From the NCBI GenBank assembly GCA_003531585.1, contig DQFX01000023.1, forward strand, positions 34,620 to 57,594: a stretch of DNA of 22,975 nucleotides. The letters are read 5' to 3'. The DNA comes from Oscillospiraceae bacterium (GTDB taxonomy: Bacteria; Bacillota; Clostridia; Oscillospirales; Ruminococcaceae). Position 1 is the stretch's first letter, and each line of letters begins with the position of its first letter. The notes beneath the pieces were generated by a model. It ran no database searches, was not told where the DNA came from, and saw nothing but the letters and a program-made list of their open reading frames with translations. Of the stretch, positions 7,296 through 14,956 are shown one piece after another. The translations under genes were made by a program, and so were the position numbers.

Positions 7296-8693
7296 TCAGA
7301 TAAGTTCTCTGCCCATGAGCACGCCCATCACGGACGCCATCATAAGACCTCTTGTCCAGCCGCTGGAGTCACCCAGGCAGTGCAGTCCGTGAATGTTAGT
7401 ATTGAAATGCTCGTCCATCTTTATGCGGTTGCTGTAGAACTTCAGCTCCGGCGAGTACAGAAGGGTCTCGCGGCTTGCGAAGCCTGGTACTACGCAGTCC
7501 ACCGCCTTGATGAAGTTGATGATGTTCGTCATCGTGCGGTAGGGCATTGCGGCGGTGATGTCGCCTGCAACGGCGTCGGGAAGGGTGGGCTTTACGTTTG
7601 AGAACGACAGTTCCTTCGGCCAGGTGCGCTTTCCGTCGAGGATATCGCCGTAGCGCTGGACCATGATGTGGCCGTTTCCGAGCATGTTAGTCAGCTCGCC
7701 GACCTTCTGCGCGTACTCTATCGGCTGGTTGAACGGAACGCTGAAATTGTGCGAGCAGAGTATCGCGAGGTTGGTGTTGTTGGACTTGAGATCCTTGTAG
7801 GAGTGTCCGTTAACTACCGCGAGATTGTTGTCGTAGTTCTCCTGGCTGACGAAGCCGCCGGGATTCTGGCAGAATGTCCTTACCTTATTCTTGAACGGCA
7901 GCGGGTAGCCGATGAGCTTCGACTCATAGAGAACGGCGTTGACCTCCTCCATGACCTCGTTGCGTACCTCGACGCGCACGCCGATGTCAACGGTTCCGGG
8001 CTGGTGAGCTATGCTGTGGCTTTCGCAGGTGCGCTCGAGCCAGTCCGCGCCCTTTCTGCCGGTGGCTATGACGATGTTGTCCGCCCTGAGTTCGCGGCGG
8101 TCGCTGCCCTTGTTGTCGGTGACTATAACTCCGGTGCAGACGTCGCCCTCAATGATGATGTCCTCGCAGCGGGTCTCGAACATGATGTCCACGCCGTGTT
8201 CCAGCAGGTGCTTTTCGATTCTCAGGTAGAGCTGATGAGCCATTTCGGTGCCGAGGTGGCGGATAGGGCAGTCAACCAGCTTGAGATTGGCGTTGATCGC
8301 CTTCTTGCGTATCTCGCGTATCTTGTCCGGGTCGCTTACGCCTTCTACGTGTGGGTCTGCGCCGAATTCAAGGTAGATCTTGTCGGTGTAGTCGATTGTG
8401 GCCTGAGCCAGCTCCTCGCCGATGAGCTCCGGGAGGTTTCCGCCGACCTCGCAGGAGAGCGACAGCTTGCCGTCCGAGAACGCGCCCGCGCCGGAGAATC
8501 CCGTGGTGATGTGGCAGTAGGGCTTGCAGTTCATGCAGACCTTCGTCTTAGCCTTCGGACAGGCTCTTTTCTCAACGGAAACGCCCTTCTCCACGATGAG
8601 CACTTTCTTCTTCGAGCCTTTGCGGAGCATTTCCAGCGCGGTAAAAATACCGGCGGGGCCTGCGCCTACGATTATAACGTCATAATTTGCCAT
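7296..8693 (-). CDS. NAD(P)/FAD-dependent oxidoreductase (COG2509-like)
   Basis: This 465-residue flavoprotein resembles the uncharacterised FAD-dependent dehydrogenase group COG2509. The N-terminal Rossmann motif is DVIIVGAGPAG (GxGxxG at residues 10-15). A cysteine cluster follows, Cys45, Cys53, Cys56 and Cys60 (C-x7-C-x2-C-x3-C), then TTGFSGAGAFSDGK. Near the C-terminus, LHCLGDSSGWTRGLMMA is the second FAD contact typical of these enzymes. The substrate is unknown. The frame is open to 8804, but I choose ATG 8693: it gives the canonical MANYDVIIVG start, has AAAGG upstream, and lies downstream of a recognisable promoter at 8773-8801. Co-transcription with xpt suggests, but does not show, a link with purine metabolism. 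Confidence 0.88.
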   Translation of the reverse strand: MANYDVIIVGAGPAGIFTALEMLRKGSKKKVLIVEKGVSVEKRACPKAKTKVCMNCKPYCHITTGFSGAGAFSDGKLSLSCEVGGNLPELIGEELAQATIDYTDKIYLEFGADPHVEGVSDPDKIREIRKKAINANLKLVDCPIRHLGTEMAHQLYLRIEKHLLEHGVDIMFETRCEDIIIEGDVCTGVIVTDNKGSDRRELRADNIVIATGRKGADWLERTCESHSIAHQPGTVDIGVRVEVRNEVMEEVNAVLYESKLIGYPLPFKNKVRTFCQNPGGFVSQENYDNNLAVVNGHSYKDLKSNNTNLAILCSHNFSVPFNQPIEYAQKVGELTNMLGNGHIMVQRYGDILDGKRTWPKELSFSNVKPTLPDAVAGDITAAMPYRTMTNIINFIKAVDCVVPGFASRETLLYSPELKFYSNRIKMDEHFNTNIHGLHCLGDSSGWTRGLMMASVMGVLMGRELI

Positions 8694-8772
8694 TTTTAAC
8701 AACCTTTCAACATTAGAAAATCCAACAGATAAATCCAACACATCATGATTCTGATTTTCCATATACGTTATT

Positions 8773-8801
8773 AATTTAACACAATTTCGACACAATGTCA
8801 A
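8773..8801 (-). promoter_or_regulatory. Sigma-A promoter for the oxidoreductase-xpt transcript
   Basis: On the minus strand TTGACA (8796-8801) is followed after 17 nt by TAAATT (8773-8778), a perfect -35 and a 4/6 -10. About 75 nt of leader precede the start codon. The leader contains two copies of TGTTGGATTT spaced 13 nt apart. Confidence 0.65.
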
Positions 8802-8811
8802 CATTTTTGCG

Positions 8812-8860
8812 CCGTTTTTTTCTCTAAATGTGGATTTTCAGCACCTTGCCGAAAAAACGG
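8812..8860 (-). other. Inverted repeat upstream of the oxidoreductase promoter
   Basis: CCGTTTTTTC and its near complement (one extra A) enclose a loop of about 28 nt. It lies between the end of corA and the promoter at 8773-8801. It could be a leftover terminator or a leader element of an alternative upstream promoter (TATAAA near 8876-8881). Evidence is weak. Confidence 0.3.
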
Positions 8861-8931
8861 GGCTTTTCGCATTTTATAGTATACCCTTTTTATGATAATT
8901 AACATATGGAGAACATGTAAGATTTAAAGCG

Positions 8932-8945
8932 CGTGCTTCGGCACG
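8932..8945 (-). terminator. Possible weak terminator after corA
   Basis: A perfect 5-bp stem, CGTGC-CGAA-GCACG on the minus strand, starts 17 nt after the corA stop and is followed by CGCTTTAAATCTT. The tetraloop is stable but the T-run is poor, so termination is uncertain. Confidence 0.4.
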
Positions 8946-8962
8946 AAATAAAACAGCCCGGG

Positions 8963-9877
8963 TCACAGCCATTTTCTGTGCCTGAACCATATGATGAGCG
9001 CCGCGACGATGAGCACTGCGGCTCCTATCACGGCGGGGTAGCCGTAGGTCCATTGCAGCTCGGGCATGTTTGAGAAGTTCATGCCGTACCACCCGGCGAT
9101 GAGCGACAGCGGCATGAAGATCGTGGTAACTATAGTCAGCAGCTTCATGACGCGGTTCTGCACGATGTCGACCTGCGCCTGGTATTCGCTGCATATCTGG
9201 GTCGCGTATTCCCGGAGCATCTGGGTCTCGGAGCGGAGGTGCTCCGCACGGCGCAGGAAATAGCTGAGCCGCTTGCTGCTGCTTATGTCGAAAAGCTCGG
9301 AGGCGTCCTCCTGGAGGGATTCCGCGAACTCGCTGAGCTGGGCGTACATGCGGTTGTTGCGGTTCAGCTCCTTCCTGACTACGCTCATTCTGCCGATGAA
9401 CTTTGAGGTCTCGCCGTCGAGCACCGCCTGCTCCAGCTCGTCCAGCCGGGATTCAAGGTGCTGGATATATCCTGGGTCGCCCTGGATAAGGTCGATGAGC
9501 AGCTCCGCGAGGAAGTCGTCGGCGCCGTCGGCGAATTTCGGAACCAGCGCAGTCATGCGCTCGATGAATCCGCTGACGAATCCGCCGTCGTCCAGCAGCA
9601 GGAGGTTTTCCCCCGACCAGGCGAACGTGAAACGTATCGCCCTGCGCTGGTGCCGCGCGGGGATATGTATGCTGCCGGTCATACGCTTCTGCTGCATTTT
9701 CAGCACGCAGAACTGCGTCTGGTTCACCATCGGCGGCATTTCCGGAGGGACAAGCTCCGGAGGCAGAGGTATCTCCTCGGCTTCCCGGGAGGTCAGCACC
9801 GCGAGGGCGTTTTCCCATTTTTCCGGCGGGGTATCACCGGAGCTTTTCAGGCTGCCGTCAAATCTGTAGAACTGCAT
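8963..9877 (-). CDS. corA: CorA-family magnesium/divalent cation transporter
   Basis: This 304-residue membrane channel is of the CorA family, which carries Mg2+ (or Co2+/Ni2+) as a pentamer. A long acidic, helical cytoplasmic domain (about 1-245) leads to two C-terminal membrane helices. The family signature YGMNF (GMN at residues 265-267) closes helix 1, and the second helix ends in the basic tail RHRKWL. An upstream extension is open to 9937, but I start at ATG 9877, which gives MQFYRFDG, with GGGAG seven bases upstream. No promoter is evident between the gene and the terminator at 9923-9954, so it may depend partly on readthrough. Ion choice cannot be told from sequence. Confidence 0.9.
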   Translation of the reverse strand: MQFYRFDGSLKSSGDTPPEKWENALAVLTSREAEEIPLPPELVPPEMPPMVNQTQFCVLKMQQKRMTGSIHIPARHQRRAIRFTFAWSGENLLLLDDGGFVSGFIERMTALVPKFADGADDFLAELLIDLIQGDPGYIQHLESRLDELEQAVLDGETSKFIGRMSVVRKELNRNNRMYAQLSEFAESLQEDASELFDISSSKRLSYFLRRAEHLRSETQMLREYATQICSEYQAQVDIVQNRVMKLLTIVTTIFMPLSLIAGWYGMNFSNMPELQWTYGYPAVIGAAVLIVAALIIWFRHRKWL

Positions 9878-9922
9878 GTTCAGGCTCCCTTCATTGTGTA
9901 ATTCAGCGCGGCTCCCGCAAAA

Positions 9923-9954
9923 CAGGCGGGCAGACAAAACCGCCTGCCCGCCTG
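9923..9954 (-). terminator. Terminator after the U32 gene
   Basis: A perfect 11-bp GC-rich stem (CAGGCGGGCAG/CTGCCCGCCTG) with a 10-nt loop is followed on the minus strand by TTTTG. It lies 39 nt after the U32 stop and separates the zapA-U32 pair from corA. Confidence 0.75.
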
Positions 9955-9992
9955 GGATAAAGTCCCTCAGCCGGATACCCGCCGGAGCGGAG

Positions 9993-12041
9993 TTACTCGG
10001 CGCCCCGGAAGTACAGACCGCGGGTAAGCGGCCCGGAGGGCTTCCCGTTATTCTGGTACATATCGAGAATGGGCTTCAGCTCCTTTTCGTCGGTGAATTT
10101 CAGCACCGCGAAATCGAACGGCTCCAGGGCGGAGCTGCGGTCGCTCATTATGAGCAGGTCGGGGTTTAGTATCTCGACGCTGTTCCCGCCGCAGAGCACC
10201 GGCATTTTATTGCCCCGGCGGTCGGCTATGCACTCGCCGCAGGGAGTTCCGCCGTCGTCGAACAGGCGCACCCTTCCGCAGGGCTTCCCGCCGCTGACCG
10301 GACATCGCCGCATTATCATCAGCGGGAGCCTTCCGTATGCCACGACCCCGCGTGGTATCGGGGAGCGTATCTCTGCGAGCTGAGCCGCAGTACCCTCGAA
10401 AGAAAGCGTGATATCCTCGAAGCCGAAGTCTCCGCACACTCCCGCGGCGTAGCTGTTGATGATGTTCATGCGGTGTCCGCCGTGGAGTATGAACCCCTCC
10501 TCACGGAGGAGCAGCGCGTGACCGAGGGTCTGCGCCATGCCCCTTGTGAAGCCTGCCGCGCGGAGTTCCCTGAGCCTTTCGCGAACTTCGTCCTCGCAGT
10601 CGGAAAGCACGAACGGCGGTATGACCGCGATCCTGTCCTTGTCCGGCGTGGAGAGACCCAGAAGCCGCATCGGGGCGTATATCAGCTCAAACGGAAGCTC
10701 CAGGGCCTGCCTTAGCTGCTCTGCGGAATACACCTCGCAGCGCCATTTCAGCGGAGCCGCCGGGTGCTCCCCGAAAAGCGGCGGCGTGAGTTCGCGCAGG
10801 CTGTAGTCCGGGGTGTTCTTCGCGAGGACTGCGGCTGAAAGCTGCTCCACAAGCTCCCTGCGCAGGGAGTTCAGCGCGGACGCCGGGAGGTTCAGCCCCT
10901 CGCCGACCTCGGCGGTGACTTCCCCGGCGTAGAACTGCGTTCCGCCGAGCTTCGACATGCGGCTGCAAACGCCCTCGGAGGTCAGCGGAGCATTCAGCGC
11001 GGGCTGCGGGACTTCGCCCTGCACAGCCGCCGAAATATCCCCGCAGGAAGCGGCCGCGAACGCAGGCTCTCCGGGTTTCAGAATCGTGCGGATATCCGCG
11101 CGTATACGCGGGAATTCCGCCTTGTAGAGCGCTTTTATGCCGTTGAGCGCCTTCGCGGAGTTCTCGACGTCCTCGCGGCTGCGTGTACCCTGCATGTCCT
11201 GCATGGAGCCGGTGAAATATCCGTCTGTCAGACCGCCCCTTGAGAATATCCCGGCGAGCCGCTCAAAGTCGTATTTGCCGCCGTCCATGGACTTCCGGCA
11301 GGCGTCGGCGGCGCAGGCGATGTACTCCGGGCGCTTCATTCTGCCCTCGATTTTCAGCGAGGCGATACCGATGTCGTCAAGCTCCCGCAGGTGCGGAACG
11401 AGCGAGCTGTCCTTCAGGGATATCACGCTGTGCCTGTCCCCGCAGGTGAAATCCAGTCGGCAGGGCTGCGCGCAGAGACCTCTGCTGCCGCTCCTCCCGC
11501 CGAAAATGCTGCTCATGTAGCACTGTCCGCTGATACAGACGCACAGCGCGCCGTGCACGAAAACCTCGAGTTCAATGTCGGTGTTTTCGGCGATGCGCTT
11601 TATCTGTTCGAAGGACAGCTCCCGCCCGATGACCGCCCGGCAGAATCCGAGCTGCTGAGCCGCGTTGACTCCGGCGGTGCTGTTCAGCGTCATCTGCGTG
11701 GAGGCATGGCGCGGAAGCTTCGGGCAGACCCGCTTCGCTATTTCAGCCGCGCCGAGATCCTGGATTATAATTCCGTCCACGCCGCATTCCGCAGCGCTTT
11801 TCACGCACTCCGCGAATTTTTCGGCCTCGCTGTCGTACACCAGCGTGTTCAGCGCGGCGTAGACTTTCACCCCGCGCTTGTGGCATTCGGTGCAGGCTGT
11901 TTTAAGCTCCTCAACAGAAAAATTTTCGGCATTTTTGCGTGCCGAAAATTCCGATAAACCAAGATATACCGCGTCGGCGCCGGTGTTCAGCGCCGCGGGC
12001 AGATCTGAAAGCCCCCCGAGGGGTGCAAGAATTTCACTCAT
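9993..12041 (-). CDS. U32 family peptidase-like protein (with DUF3656-type C-terminus)
   Basis: This 682-residue protein begins MSEILAPLGGLSDLPAALNTGADAVYLG across its first 28 residues, as in the U32 family. The U32 signature ELEVFVHGALCVCISGQCYMS lies at residues 157-177, and Cys167, Cys174, Cys190 and Cys194 are spaced as in relatives that bind an iron-sulfur cluster (UbiU/UbiV) or act in RNA hydroxylation (RlhA, TrhP). Many U32 members are therefore not simple proteases, and collagenase naming should be read with caution. The second half (about 310-680) matches the length expected for a DUF3656-type addition. The start overlaps the zapA stop as ATGA (12038-12041), so translation is coupled. 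zapA next to a U32 gene is a common pairing in Clostridia; the functional link is not established. Confidence 0.9.
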   Translation of the reverse strand: MSEILAPLGGLSDLPAALNTGADAVYLGLSEFSARKNAENFSVEELKTACTECHKRGVKVYAALNTLVYDSEAEKFAECVKSAAECGVDGIIIQDLGAAEIAKRVCPKLPRHASTQMTLNSTAGVNAAQQLGFCRAVIGRELSFEQIKRIAENTDIELEVFVHGALCVCISGQCYMSSIFGGRSGSRGLCAQPCRLDFTCGDRHSVISLKDSSLVPHLRELDDIGIASLKIEGRMKRPEYIACAADACRKSMDGGKYDFERLAGIFSRGGLTDGYFTGSMQDMQGTRSREDVENSAKALNGIKALYKAEFPRIRADIRTILKPGEPAFAAASCGDISAAVQGEVPQPALNAPLTSEGVCSRMSKLGGTQFYAGEVTAEVGEGLNLPASALNSLRRELVEQLSAAVLAKNTPDYSLRELTPPLFGEHPAAPLKWRCEVYSAEQLRQALELPFELIYAPMRLLGLSTPDKDRIAVIPPFVLSDCEDEVRERLRELRAAGFTRGMAQTLGHALLLREEGFILHGGHRMNIINSYAAGVCGDFGFEDITLSFEGTAAQLAEIRSPIPRGVVAYGRLPLMIMRRCPVSGGKPCGRVRLFDDGGTPCGECIADRRGNKMPVLCGGNSVEILNPDLLIMSDRSSALEPFDFAVLKFTDEKELKPILDMYQNNGKPSGPLTRGLYFRGAE

Positions 12042-13561
12042 AATGTAAGCTGACCGTCCTCAAGCATTTCGTTAAGCTGCCGGTTAAGGGAAGCGTTTAT
12101 CTTTCTCAGCTCCTTGACCTCGGCGAGCGCGTCGGAGAGCTGTTTCTTCAGCTCCTCCATCTGCGCGGGGGCGGCGCCTTCGGAGGCGTCGGAGCCTGCG
12201 CCTGCCCTGAGAGCTGCGTTCTCGTTTTCGATCTGCGAGAATTTCACGGTGAGCTCCTCGTACATTCCCGCCTTCTCGCGCAGCGCGGAAAGCTCCTCGT
12301 TTTCGGACTTGAGCGCGGCGATGTCCTTTTCAAGCACGGATACGCTGTTCTGCGCGTCGTCTGCCGCCTTGCGGGAGGCGTCCAGGCGGCGCTCAAGGTC
12401 GGCGGTTTTGCCCTGTTCGGCTTCAAGAGCTTTTTTCACGCCGGAAAGCTCCTCGGCGCCCTTTTCAGCGGCGGCGAGTTTCTTCTCAAGGTCGGAATTC
12501 CTGCCCTTTTCAGCGGCGAGGGACTGCTTCGCTTCGGAAAGCTCCGCGGCGCTCTTTTCAGCGGCGGCGAGCTTCTTCTCAAGGTCGGAGTTCCTGCCCT
12601 TTTCAGCGGCGAGGGACTGCTTCGCTTCGGAAAGCTCCGCGGCGCTCTTTTCGGCGGCGGCGAGTTTCTTCTCCAGGTCGGAGTTCCTGCCCTTTTCAGC
12701 GGCGAGGGACTGCTTCGCATCGGAAAGCTCTGCGGCGCTCTTTTCAGCGGCGGCGAGCTTCTTCTCCAGGTCGGAGGTCTTGCCCTGCTCGTCTGCGAGG
12801 GACTTTTTCAGCGTGTTAAGCTCCGCGTTTGCCGCGTCGAGTTTTCCGCATTCCTTCTCAAGGTAGGACACGCGATCTTCGCTGCGGCGGAGCGCTTCCT
12901 CGGTGTTCGCAGCTTTGTCCAGCCTTTCGGTGAGCTTCTTGTTCTCATCGGTGACTGTCACCAGCTTCGCCGCCTGCTTTTTCAGGTCGGAGTTCTGCCG
13001 CTCAAGTTCCGCGATGTCCTTCTTCTGCGCTTCGGACTTCTCCTCGGCGGACTTCAGCGAGCCGGTGAGCTGCGCGTTTTTCTCCTCAAGGGACGTCACG
13101 GTCTGCTGGGACTTTTCAAGCTCCGTCTTTGCGCTGGCGTTCTGCGCGGCACGCTCGTTGGCTTCGCTGAGCGTTTCGGTGAGCTGGGCGTTTTTGCCTT
13201 CAAGCTCGGTGTGCTCCCGGCGGAGCTCCGCGAGGGCGGCGCTGTCCTTTGCGAGCAGCTCGTTTTCGGAGGCGAGCAGCTTGTTTTCCTCGAGAGCCTT
13301 CGCGCCCTTCTCCGCAGTGCTGACCAGCGCGGCGTTCTTCTTGGCGTAGGAATCCCGCTGGGCGTTCGCGGAGTCGAGATCCCCCAGGAGATCCAGCACG
13401 GTGAAAACGCATGCGTCGTCCTTTGAGAGCGACATTTCACGGCAGTATTCAGTGATGCGGCGGTCGGCCTCCTCGCCCTGGCGTATCAGGGAGGAAGCAT
13501 TGTCCGTGCGGAGATTATACGCTTTTCCGCATATTGTAACGGTCACTTTTTCGTTGAGCAT
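12038..13561 (-). CDS. zapA: ZapA-type cell division protein with long repeat-bearing coiled coil
   Basis: Residues 1 to about 85 match ZapA: VTVTICGKAYNLRTD, the helix with EADRRITEYCREM, then the VLDLLGDLDSANAQRD helix. ZapA binds FtsZ and promotes Z-ring assembly. Most ZapA proteins have about 85-110 residues; this one has 507. The rest (about 86-507) is predicted continuous coiled coil rich in Ala, Glu, Lys and Leu, with no membrane segment. Five 31-residue repeats occupy residues 254-408. ATG 13561 is preceded by AAAGGAAAA and a good promoter at 13632-13660. It overlaps the U32 gene by 4 nt. The N-terminal match and gene context support ZapA; the coiled-coil part could instead fit a structural or scaffold role. 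No frameshift is seen that would explain the length as an artefact. Confidence 0.82.
   Translation of the reverse strand: MLNEKVTVTICGKAYNLRTDNASSLIRQGEEADRRITEYCREMSLSKDDACVFTVLDLLGDLDSANAQRDSYAKKNAALVSTAEKGAKALEENKLLASENELLAKDSAALAELRREHTELEGKNAQLTETLSEANERAAQNASAKTELEKSQQTVTSLEEKNAQLTGSLKSAEEKSEAQKKDIAELERQNSDLKKQAAKLVTVTDENKKLTERLDKAANTEEALRRSEDRVSYLEKECGKLDAANAELNTLKKSLADEQGKTSDLEKKLAAAEKSAAELSDAKQSLAAEKGRNSDLEKKLAAAEKSAAELSEAKQSLAAEKGRNSDLEKKLAAAEKSAAELSEAKQSLAAEKGRNSDLEKKLAAAEKGAEELSGVKKALEAEQGKTADLERRLDASRKAADDAQNSVSVLEKDIAALKSENEELSALREKAGMYEELTVKFSQIENENAALRAGAGSDASEGAAPAQMEELKKQLSDALAEVKELRKINASLNRQLNEMLEDGQLTL
12338..12802 (-). repeat. Five 93-bp tandem repeats inside zapA
   Basis: Units run 12710-12802, 12617-12709, 12524-12616, 12431-12523 and 12338-12430, each 31 codons. 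Units 2 and 3 differ at only 3 of 93 bases, all silent, and unit 1 is very close. Units 4 and 5 diverge progressively. The core reads SLAAEKGRNSDLEKK followed by LAAAEKSAAELSEAKQ. Confidence 0.92.
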
Positions 13562-13631
13562 GTCGGCGGTTTTCCTTTCATTGATGTGATCTATAAAGTC
13601 AGAAAAAGTCTGGAATGGTCTGTATATTAAT

Positions 13632-13660
13632 ATTATATCTTAAAATATCAGTTATTGCAA
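13632..13660 (-). promoter_or_regulatory. Sigma-A promoter for zapA
   Basis: On the minus strand TTGCAA (13655-13660) is followed after 17 nt by a perfect TATAAT (13632-13637). It is the only good promoter upstream of zapA and points away from mreB. The divergent gap (13562-13890, 329 nt) is AT-rich, carries this promoter and the mreB promoter, and has no gene. Confidence 0.75.
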
Positions 13661-13774
13661 GTGCTTTTTCAAAAATAATCTCCCGCCGGGTCTATAAATT
13701 CAGCGCCTGGGAAAAATACCGAAAAATAGCCAAAAAAAAGTCTGAGAAAGCCGAAATTTTATGCTAATAATGCA

Positions 13775-13803
13775 TTGCGTACAGAGCACAATAATGCTAT
13801 AAT
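13775..13803 (+). promoter_or_regulatory. Sigma-A promoter for mreB
   Basis: TTGCGT (13775-13780), a 17-nt spacer and a perfect TATAAT (13798-13803) lie about 88 nt before the mreB start. The -35 is weak (3/6), which often goes with activator or repressor control. A palindrome follows immediately. Confidence 0.65.
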
Positions 13804-13804
13804 T

Positions 13805-13820
13805 ATAATTGTACAATTAT
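13805..13820. promoter_or_regulatory. Operator-like perfect palindrome at the mreB transcription start
   Basis: ATAATTGTACAATTAT is a perfect 16-bp palindrome beginning one base after the -10 box, so it would cover the start of transcription. This position and symmetry suit a dimeric repressor. It is AT-rich, as is the whole gap, so chance is possible. No regulator is identified. Confidence 0.4.
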
Positions 13821-13890
13821 GTATAAGAGGTATGTGCGAGGAAATGACCGCATACTGTAAAATATCACAGAATATAACGGAGGAAGCACA

Positions 13891-14910
13891 ATGTTTGGAA
13901 TGACCAAGGACATCGGTATCGACTTAGGAACGGCGAACACGCTTGTATATATGAGGGGCAAGGGTATCATTATCCGCGAGCCTTCGGTGGTTGCAGTGGA
14001 CAAGAAGCTCCAGTGCGTGCGCTACGTAGGCCAGGAAGCCAAGGACGTCATCGGACGCACCCCCGGCTCCATCGTGGCTGTACGTCCGCTCAAGGACGGC
14101 GTTATCGCCGACTTCGACATGACATCCAGCATGCTGGAGCAGTTCATCAAGAAGGCTCTGCGCGGCAGGGGCAAGGCGCGCGTCATCATCTGCATTCCGT
14201 CCGGAGTTACCGAGGTAGAGCGCCGCGCCGTTAAGGAAGCGGCTCAGAACGCGGGCGCAAAGCGCGTTTCCATCATCGAGGAGCCTATGGCTGCCGCTAT
14301 CGGCGCGGGTCTCCCGGTTGCCGAGCCTGTCGGCAGCATGATCGTGGATATCGGCGGCGGCACCAGCGAGGTCGCCATAATCTCCCTGGGCGGCATCGTT
14401 ACCGCGCGTTCCGTAAGGGTAGCCGGCGATGAGTTCGATTCCGCGATAATCAACTACATCAAGAAGAAGTACAACCTGCTCATCGGCGAGAGGACCGCCG
14501 AGAACATCAAGATGGGCATAGGCTCCGCATACAAGACCGGCGACACCGAGCCGGTAATGGACATCAAGGGCCGCAACCTGCTCAATGGTCTGCCAGAGAA
14601 CATCACAGTTACCAGCGAGGAGATCCGCGAGGCTATTTCCGAGCCGCTCTCCCACGTTATCGACGCCATCAAGACCACCCTTGAAAAGACTCCCCCTGAG
14701 CTTGCGGCCGATATCATCGAGTCCGGCATAATGCTGGCTGGCGGCGGCGCGCTGCTGAGAGGGCTCGATCAGCTTATCCACGAGGAGACCGGCATGCCCG
14801 TCAAGATCGCGGAGCGCCCCCTCGACTGCGTTGCTGACGGCACCGGCAAGGTACTTGAGAACATCGACAAGCTCGAGGACGTTCTCAGCGAGGACGAGAA
14901 CATCTACTGA
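13891..14910 (+). CDS. mreB: Rod shape-determining protein MreB
   Basis: This 339-residue bacterial actin forms membrane-associated filaments that guide side-wall synthesis. The start MFGMTKDIGIDLGTANTLVYMRG holds the phosphate-1 loop (DLGTANT, residues 11-17). DIGGGTSEVAIISLGG at 153-168 is the phosphate-2 loop, and GIMLAGGGALLRGLD near 280-295 is the adenosine contact. Length equals the family norm. GGAGG at 13879-13883 lies 7 nt before ATG. It leads mreB-mreC-mreD-PBP2 on one strand, with gaps of 34-54 nt, so an operon is likely. The gene has only one TTA, CTA or TCA codon (Leu12) over its first 339 codons. Confidence 0.97.
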   Translation: MFGMTKDIGIDLGTANTLVYMRGKGIIIREPSVVAVDKKLQCVRYVGQEAKDVIGRTPGSIVAVRPLKDGVIADFDMTSSMLEQFIKKALRGRGKARVIICIPSGVTEVERRAVKEAAQNAGAKRVSIIEEPMAAAIGAGLPVAEPVGSMIVDIGGGTSEVAIISLGGIVTARSVRVAGDEFDSAIINYIKKKYNLLIGERTAENIKMGIGSAYKTGDTEPVMDIKGRNLLNGLPENITVTSEEIREAISEPLSHVIDAIKTTLEKTPPELAADIIESGIMLAGGGALLRGLDQLIHEETGMPVKIAERPLDCVADGTGKVLENIDKLEDVLSEDENIY

Positions 14911-14918
14911 TACACTGC

Positions 14919-14933
14919 GTCCGGCTGCGCCGG
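14919..14933. repeat. Short hairpin between mreB and mreC
   Basis: TCCGGCTGCGCCGGA is a perfect 6-bp stem with a TGC loop, nearly identical to the hairpin element found twice at 5119-5352. It lies 8 nt after the mreB stop. It may stabilise or terminate part of the mreB message; there is no T-run. Confidence 0.6.
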
Positions 14934-14956
14934 AAGAAATGAACTGAACAACATCT

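Noticed and set aside
8694..8804. N-terminal extension of the flavoprotein
   Set aside because: It would run through a clear promoter; the Rossmann motif starts naturally at ATG 8693.
12436..12720. Alternative-frame Pro/Ser/Arg repeat protein within zapA
   Set aside because: Its repeats merely mirror the 93-bp units in another frame; the ZapA frame has the domain, promoter and ribosome site.
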